Shown here: piece after piece, positions 6,701-7,578 of the stretch
Numbering within the stretch: the stretch's first letter is position 1
Layout of the letters: every line of letters begins with the position of its first letter
NCBI GenBank assembly: GCA_020350865.1
Contig: CP070726.1
Location: 439,120 to 446,697 of the forward strand
Source of the DNA: Thermoplasmata archaeon
GTDB taxonomy: Archaea; Thermoplasmatota; Thermoplasmata; GCA-020350865
Length of the DNA: 7,578 bases
Direction: 5' to 3'
The notes under the pieces: model-generated
The model's database searches: none
What the model was told of the DNA's origin: nothing
Seen by the model: only the letters and a program-made list of their open reading frames with translations
Made by a program: the position numbers and the translations under genes

Positions 6701-7578
6701 ACACGTAATTGATGGCGTACGGCCCGCTAGATCCAAACAGATAAATCCCGGCGTTGTCGTTGGAATAGATACGATTTCTGTATATTAAAATATCCTGAAC
6801 CGCTGATATACCATTGACTCCTTGGAGCCATATCCCATTGTTGTTGTTCAGTATCTCGTTATCGATTATGGTGCAGTCTGTTGTGGTATACACGCTTCCA
6901 TCCGCGACGATGAACACACCGATGTCGTTATTGTTCAATGTATTATTATAAACGAAGTAGTTAAATCCCCTCGCAATCGTGATACCGTATGCATACGGAT
7001 TGTTGAGAATGTCATTGTAGGAAATGTTAATCAATGAGTTGAGGTAAGTAAGAATGCAATGACCGGAATTCGAATCGCCCACGCTGGTCAAGGTGTTATT
7101 GGCAATGGAGCAGTTGTAACTGCCGCCCACATAAATCCCCACGGGATAGGTATCAGACGAAGCGATATTTCCAATGCTGCTGACGCTGTTGTTGTCGATT
7201 GTGATCAGTTCCGAGTTCCAGGTATTGATACCTCTGAATTCTATGCTGGAAATTGTGTTCTGCATTACGGAAACATTGTTGTGGTCCTCTACTTCGATGC
7301 CTATGTAGGCATTCGAGACCTGATTGTCCATGACGTATGTAAAGTTGGCAGATACATTGATGCCAGTGTGTTCGATGTTGTCGAAGGTATTGCCGGAGAT
7401 ATTGACCTCGTTGCACTCCCACACATAAACACCCATGAACGAATTCGTGATTTGGTTGTCTATGAGGCTCGCCCAATCCGAATTGATAAAGAGCCCCATC
7501 CTATCGATAAAATTGGTTGTGCTCCAGCCGCAGTCTCTCAGCTCGCTGTTATTCATCTCAAAGGATGAGCCGAAATAG
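729..7578 (-). CDS. Giant multi-domain surface protein: beta-helix, 13 PKD, FN3, TSP3-type repeats, TM, Pro-rich tail (5' partial)
   Basis: One uninterrupted frame ends in TAA at 729-731 and is still open at the window edge. The first Met (codon 7554-7556) is preceded in frame by YFGSSFE, has no ribosome-binding site or signal peptide, and falls inside a beta-helix coil, so it is not the true start. Residues here count from that Met (2275 to the stop). Order: parallel beta-helix 1-405; CarboxypepD_reg-like sandwich 414-522; Ig-like domain 524-634; thirteen PKD domains 636-1835; FN3 1836-1927; Asp-rich TSP3-type repeats 1928-2030; membrane helix 2037-2062; KQKRK stop-transfer and charged helix 2064-2088; proline/glutamate-rich tail to 2275. 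Families of this kind are cell-surface adhesins, polysaccharide-binding proteins or S-layer-associated stalks. The C-terminus would be cytoplasmic because basic residues follow the single span. Sequons (N-x-S/T) are abundant outside and absent after N1888. No catalytic residues could be assigned. Domain calls are good; the exact function is unknown. Confidence 0.93.
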   Translation of the reverse strand, partial: YFGSSFEMNNSELRDCGWSTTNFIDRMGLFINSDWASLIDNQITNSFMGVYVWECNEVNISGNTFDNIEHTGINVSANFTYVMDNQVSNAYIGIEVEDHNNVSVMQNTISSIEFRGINTWNSELITIDNNSVSSIGNIASSDTYPVGIYVGGSYNCSIANNTLTSVGDSNSGHCILTYLNSLINISYNDILNNPYAYGITIARGFNYFVYNNTLNNNDIGVFIVADGSVYTTTDCTIIDNEILNNNNGIWLQGVNGISAVQDILIYRNRIYSNDNAGIYLFGSSGPYAINYVFIRGNEIYSNGVGTGYGILLNSFTLMNDIGFVYGWDNSIRENIGPGYFLYRVDRIFIWDDYLYKNEENIWARSASNVFVENTTMVRGDGASDVDILADNLGGAGGKPSSVWFINTTFDKNNADVVDAGSFLNVSRYLHVRVVQGGAGVDNADVWVDDVFGNPGVHDPTISQPLSTGTGNDGWIRWLNVTEFNRTGTGPSSYTTITYTDHTVEASLAPGFGTNTTAMTQSKEVWVFLNNPPSVINLTTTAPAVYRGNTINITANGSDVEDPEDALTPYFERRAPGSGVWTPAYLGVKAYNGTAPTGHWDVTFSPTGTAPVGLYDIRVRFEDTVGHFSNWFEVLDLVRVLNNPPVADAGADFTVAAGHDFNFDGSNSTDDNGTGGLSYAWDMDDSDGVDWGSPDRTGITPLANYTLPGVYNVTLNVTDGDADWNISTVAVTVFDLDSPVANAGPDGQVKINSPYTFDASLSDDNVGIVWYNWSFGDGFYDNGTNVTPQHTYTALNTFVVILTCTDAAGNSATDTVNITTKLSDPPEANATAVPDNITDEDSPITLNGSNSTDDLGITNYLWDVDLSDGLDWADPDLSGEEVFWIYDMPGVYIVTLNVTDGDGGYDHDTLEIIVLDVTPPTPQVSVPPDIDEDTQYMYDGSGSSDNTGVIAFYNWTFGDGNISFGTDPQPTYEYAQPGDYTVILNVTDPSGNWATLSVPITVDDITPPDADAGLDNTTDEDSQVVLNASDSTDNYYAPGELTYKWDMDASDGLDWEDPDHTGVTAIHVYDTPNIFGYTVTLNVTDPEGNSGFHTITVIVYDITAPFADAGPNATIDEDTIHTLNGWGSSDNSGTVYYAWDIDSSDGVDWGSPDYTVGGPTVFYSHPKIYVATLNVTDPSGNWAIDTVVITVKDVTNPVAEAGPSEDSVNHGTEYAFNGTQSSDNSGSIAFYNWSFGDGNYANGTNPKPVHTYADPGDYVVILTVTDNAGNSATDTITIHVMDITNPHADAGPDGMVDEGIPYQFDGSGSSDDVDIVEYAWDMDVTDGVNWGSPDHSGPSLVDPVHVYDEPGVYTVTLRVMDGDGNWDTDTVNITVADITKPSVHAGSDATINEDTSYMIDGSQSSDNSGTIAFFNWSFGDGTYANDSVAQPFHTYDQPGVYVVNLTVADPSGNSNITSVQITVLDVTDPTADAGENAVWNEDSQYIFDGSGSGDNVGIANYAWDMNASDGLWWDTGAPADYEGPAAVDPGHTYPEPGNYTVTLKVTDGAGNWQTDTMVITVVDITKPDAVAGPDDSVNEDAAVTFNASGSSDNVGIVRYAWDFDSADGLDWGSPDYIGPIPSTIYSQPGEYIVTLNVTDSAGNWAMDTLNITVVDVTLPTADAGPNDAMDEDLPYTFNATGSGDNVGIVNYSWDMDASDGLWWDTGAEPDRAGPGMASPVYTYEEPGIYTVTLKVSDAEGNQATDTMVIEIRDVTPPSIFVLHTDPMDEDVEYKFNASGSFDNTGIASFNFSFGDGGSKFGTRSTVTYTYRDPGVYRVTITAVDAAGNTAFVIFDTEVRDTTPPSTPSGFEVSMVVEGEALAIAWEANSEPDFHHYELWVSDDGDNYLLLNKFTINTTSYLHTGLTNGAEYSYYLVAVDESGLSSEPTNTESEIPDRDFDGDGIFDIEDFDDDNDGVNDENDAFPYNPDEIADNDEDGIGDNADDDDDDDGVLDTSDAFPYDPTETSDFDSDGTGDNADPDDDNDGIHDGDDAYPLDPKRFEEPIDYFTYLLLLIAIIALIVAVALGAGLSKQKRKNREYSRQIQALEQEKAQLLAAPPAAVRPGPPPWMLAKTEEPEPAVKEGPEIPEPKPAAAAPPPVTEPEAREPSAPAPPPVTEPEAKEPTAPAPPPTPEPGAEPELPPSPPPKAEPEVKPPEVPSPPPKAEPEVPSPEAKAAPPPPPEKAAPPPSEPEEEVTTFELIEEEEPAEKPPSPPEKAAEPAPEEAKKKPRPPRPPKKKKVKE
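732..1292 (-). other. Cytoplasmic proline/glutamate/alanine-rich tail with basic end
   Basis: Residues 2089-2275 are low-complexity, built from P, E, A and K, with a less repetitive acidic patch at EEEVTTFELIEEEE (2225-2238). The final 17 residues (KKKPRPPRPPKKKKVKE) carry ten Lys/Arg against one Glu. A tail of this type is expected to be disordered, extended by polyproline stretches, and may bind partner proteins or nucleic acid through the basic end. The DNA here is very GC-rich (42 of 60 bases in 1021-1080). Confidence 0.75.
939..1178 (-). repeat. 48-bp / 16-residue tandem repeat in the Pro-rich tail
   Basis: Residues 2127-2206 form five units with a 16-residue period. PPPVTEPEA occurs at 2129 and 2145 and a variant, PPPTPEPGA, at 2161; PSPPPKAEPEV occurs at 2175 and again at 2191. 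At the DNA level 964-987 and 1012-1035 are identical over 24 bases, exactly 48 apart, and the segments at 1099-1127 and 1147-1175 match closely at the same spacing. This points to recent in-frame tandem duplication. Confidence 0.85.
1293..1448 (-). other. C-terminal transmembrane helix and charged juxtamembrane helix
   Basis: Residues 2037-2062 form a strongly hydrophobic stretch rich in L, I, A and V (YLLLLIAIIALIVAVALGAG). It is followed at once by SKQKRKNREYSRQ and QALEQEKAQLL, a basic stop-transfer signal running into a short, probably helical or coiled segment (2064-2088). By the positive-inside rule the N-terminal domains are outside and the tail is in the cytoplasm. Unlike PGF-CTERM archaeosortase substrates, the span is about 210 residues from the C-terminus, so this is a true membrane anchor rather than a sorting signal. 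Confidence 0.88.
1467..1775 (-). repeat. Thrombospondin type 3-like Asp-rich calcium-binding repeats (three units, 35-residue period)
   Basis: Residues 1928-2030 are dominated by aspartate in D-x-D-x-D-G-x-x-D loops (FDGDGIFD, DDDNDGVND, NDEDGIGDN, DDDDDGVLD, FDSDGTGDN, DDDNDGIHD). Each unit closes with DA[FY]P[YL][ND]P at 1954, 1989 and 2024, an exact 35-residue spacing. Such loops bind Ca2+ in thrombospondin and in bacterial and archaeal surface proteins. Their place between the FN3 domain and the membrane suggests a calcium-stiffened base of the stalk. Binding is inferred from family knowledge. Confidence 0.8.
1776..2051 (-). other. Fibronectin type III domain
   Basis: Residues 1836-1927 begin PSTPSGFEVS, have the core tryptophan in AIAWEANSEPDFHHYEL, and end with the canonical LTNGAEYSYYLVAVDESGLSS strand-turn-strand. 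The spacing between the Trp and the 'L-x-N-G-x-x-Y-x-Y-x-V-x-A-V-D' motif fits an FN3 fold. It sits between the last PKD unit and the Asp-rich repeats and probably acts as another spacer. The last N-glycosylation sequon of the protein (N1888) is in this domain. Confidence 0.8.
2052..5651 (-). repeat. Tandem array of 13 PKD domains (two subtypes)
   Basis: Residues 636-1835 divide into 13 units of 86-98 residues. Unit starts (residue): 636, 731, 817, 912, 1000, 1097, 1189, 1278, 1373, 1461, 1559, 1651, 1749. Eleven of the thirteen units end in D-[VIT]-T-x-P. Type A (units 1, 3, 5, 6, 8, 10, 11, 12) carries W-D-[MVIF]-[DN]-x-x-D-G-[VL]-x-W with a following loop. Type B (units 2, 4, 7, 9, 13) carries the compact [YF]-N-[WF]-[ST]-F-G-D-G. 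All share a later P-G-x-Y-x-V-x-L-x-V-x-D-x-x-G-N-like strand pair. PKD domains are extracellular Ig-like folds that act as stalks and in protein or glycan contacts. The array is expected to form a long rod projecting the beta-helix away from the cell. Confidence 0.92.
5655..5987 (-). other. Ig-like beta-sandwich preceding the PKD array
   Basis: Residues 524-634 start with NPPSVINL, continue with a YRGNTINITANGSDVEDPED segment and end with YDIRVRFEDTVGHFSNW and a final strand before the next NNPP linker. The 'ANGSDxEDP' turn and the 'GxYDIRVRFxDxxGxxS' last strand look like an Ig-like fold related to PKD/cadherin-like modules, but the central PKD 'W-D/S-F-G-D-G' motif is absent. It is therefore kept apart from the PKD array. 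The NNPP motifs at both ends mark it as a discrete unit. Confidence 0.5.
5991..6317 (-). other. Beta-sandwich resembling CarboxypepD_reg / Cna-B-like domain
   Basis: Residues 414-522 read as a strand-rich module beginning YLHVRVV, followed by NADVWVDDVFG, a dispensable-looking loop, NDGWIRWLNVTEF, then YTTITYTDHTVEASL and a last strand KEVWVFLNN. The pattern of a first strand, a 'xxADVxVxD..G' hairpin, a 'xxDGxxxxLxV' strand and a 'HTVEA' strand is typical of carboxypeptidase-regulatory-like sandwiches. These follow beta-helices in archaeal surface proteins and probably act as a spacer or cap. The family assignment is inferred from pattern only. Confidence 0.5.
6342..7578 (-). other. Right-handed parallel beta-helix domain (NosD / Beta_helix type), N-terminally cut by the window edge
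   Basis: Residues 1-405 of the giant protein contain roughly 13 imperfect coils of 20-30 residues. They follow the pattern of an Asn-ladder turn (for example ISGNTF, MDNQV, MQNTI, IDNNSV, IANNTL, VYNNTL, IIDNEI, IYRNRI, IRGNEI) followed by a G-I-x-[VIL] strand (GINV, GIEVE, GINTW, GIYV, GITI, GVFI, GIWLQ, GIYLF, GILL). This is the classic signature of NosD-like and pectate-lyase-like right-handed beta-helices, which usually bind or cleave polysaccharides. No clear catalytic Asp/Lys/Arg set was recognised. The domain is Asn-rich and AT-richer than the rest of the gene. More coils probably lie upstream of the window. Confidence 0.85.

Noticed and set aside
161..7578. Frameshift or pseudogene in either coding region
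   Set aside because: Every domain and repeat is in one frame without internal stops; the only truncation is the window edge.

Overview
This window is most likely archaeal, and within the archaea it best resembles the Thermoplasmata and related Euryarchaeota. The grounds are the style of the giant surface protein (NosD-like beta-helix, a long string of PKD domains, an FN3 domain, aspartate-rich thrombospondin-3-type repeats, one membrane span and a proline/glutamate-rich cytoplasmic tail), the dense N-x-S/T sequons in its outer part, and an AAGGTGAT ribosome-binding site that would pair with an archaeal 16S 3' end. This placement is inference; no ribosomal or other marker gene is present.

Layout: both genes are on the minus strand. 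The right-hand nine tenths (729-7578) is a single open frame of 2282 visible codons. It is still open at the right edge, so the true N-terminus and signal peptide are missing. From its N-terminal side it encodes about 13 coils of right-handed parallel beta-helix, a CarboxypepD_reg-like beta-sandwich, another Ig-like sandwich, 13 PKD domains of two subtypes, an FN3 domain, three 35-residue Ca-binding-type repeats, a transmembrane helix, a short charged helix, and a proline-rich tail with a 16-residue repeat that ends in a lysine/arginine cluster. After a 31-bp gap comes a 178-residue membrane protein (161-697, GTG start). It has a PDLDH motif reminiscent of the YdjM/DUF457 family and a 54-residue polyacidic tail. 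Positions 1-160 are an AT-richer intergenic stretch with no supported gene.

Working model: the two genes are probably co-transcribed. The giant protein looks like a cell-surface adhesin or carbohydrate-binding stalk: the beta-helix is carried far from the membrane by the PKD rod, and the calcium-type repeats sit next to the membrane. The small protein is predicted to lie in the same membrane with its acidic tail in the cytoplasm, where the giant protein's basic C-terminus is also predicted to be. A physical partnership is attractive but is a hypothesis. I see no mobile element, CRISPR array, RNA gene or defence system here. The most unusual content is the architecture and internal repeat logic of the giant gene and its charge-complementary small neighbour.
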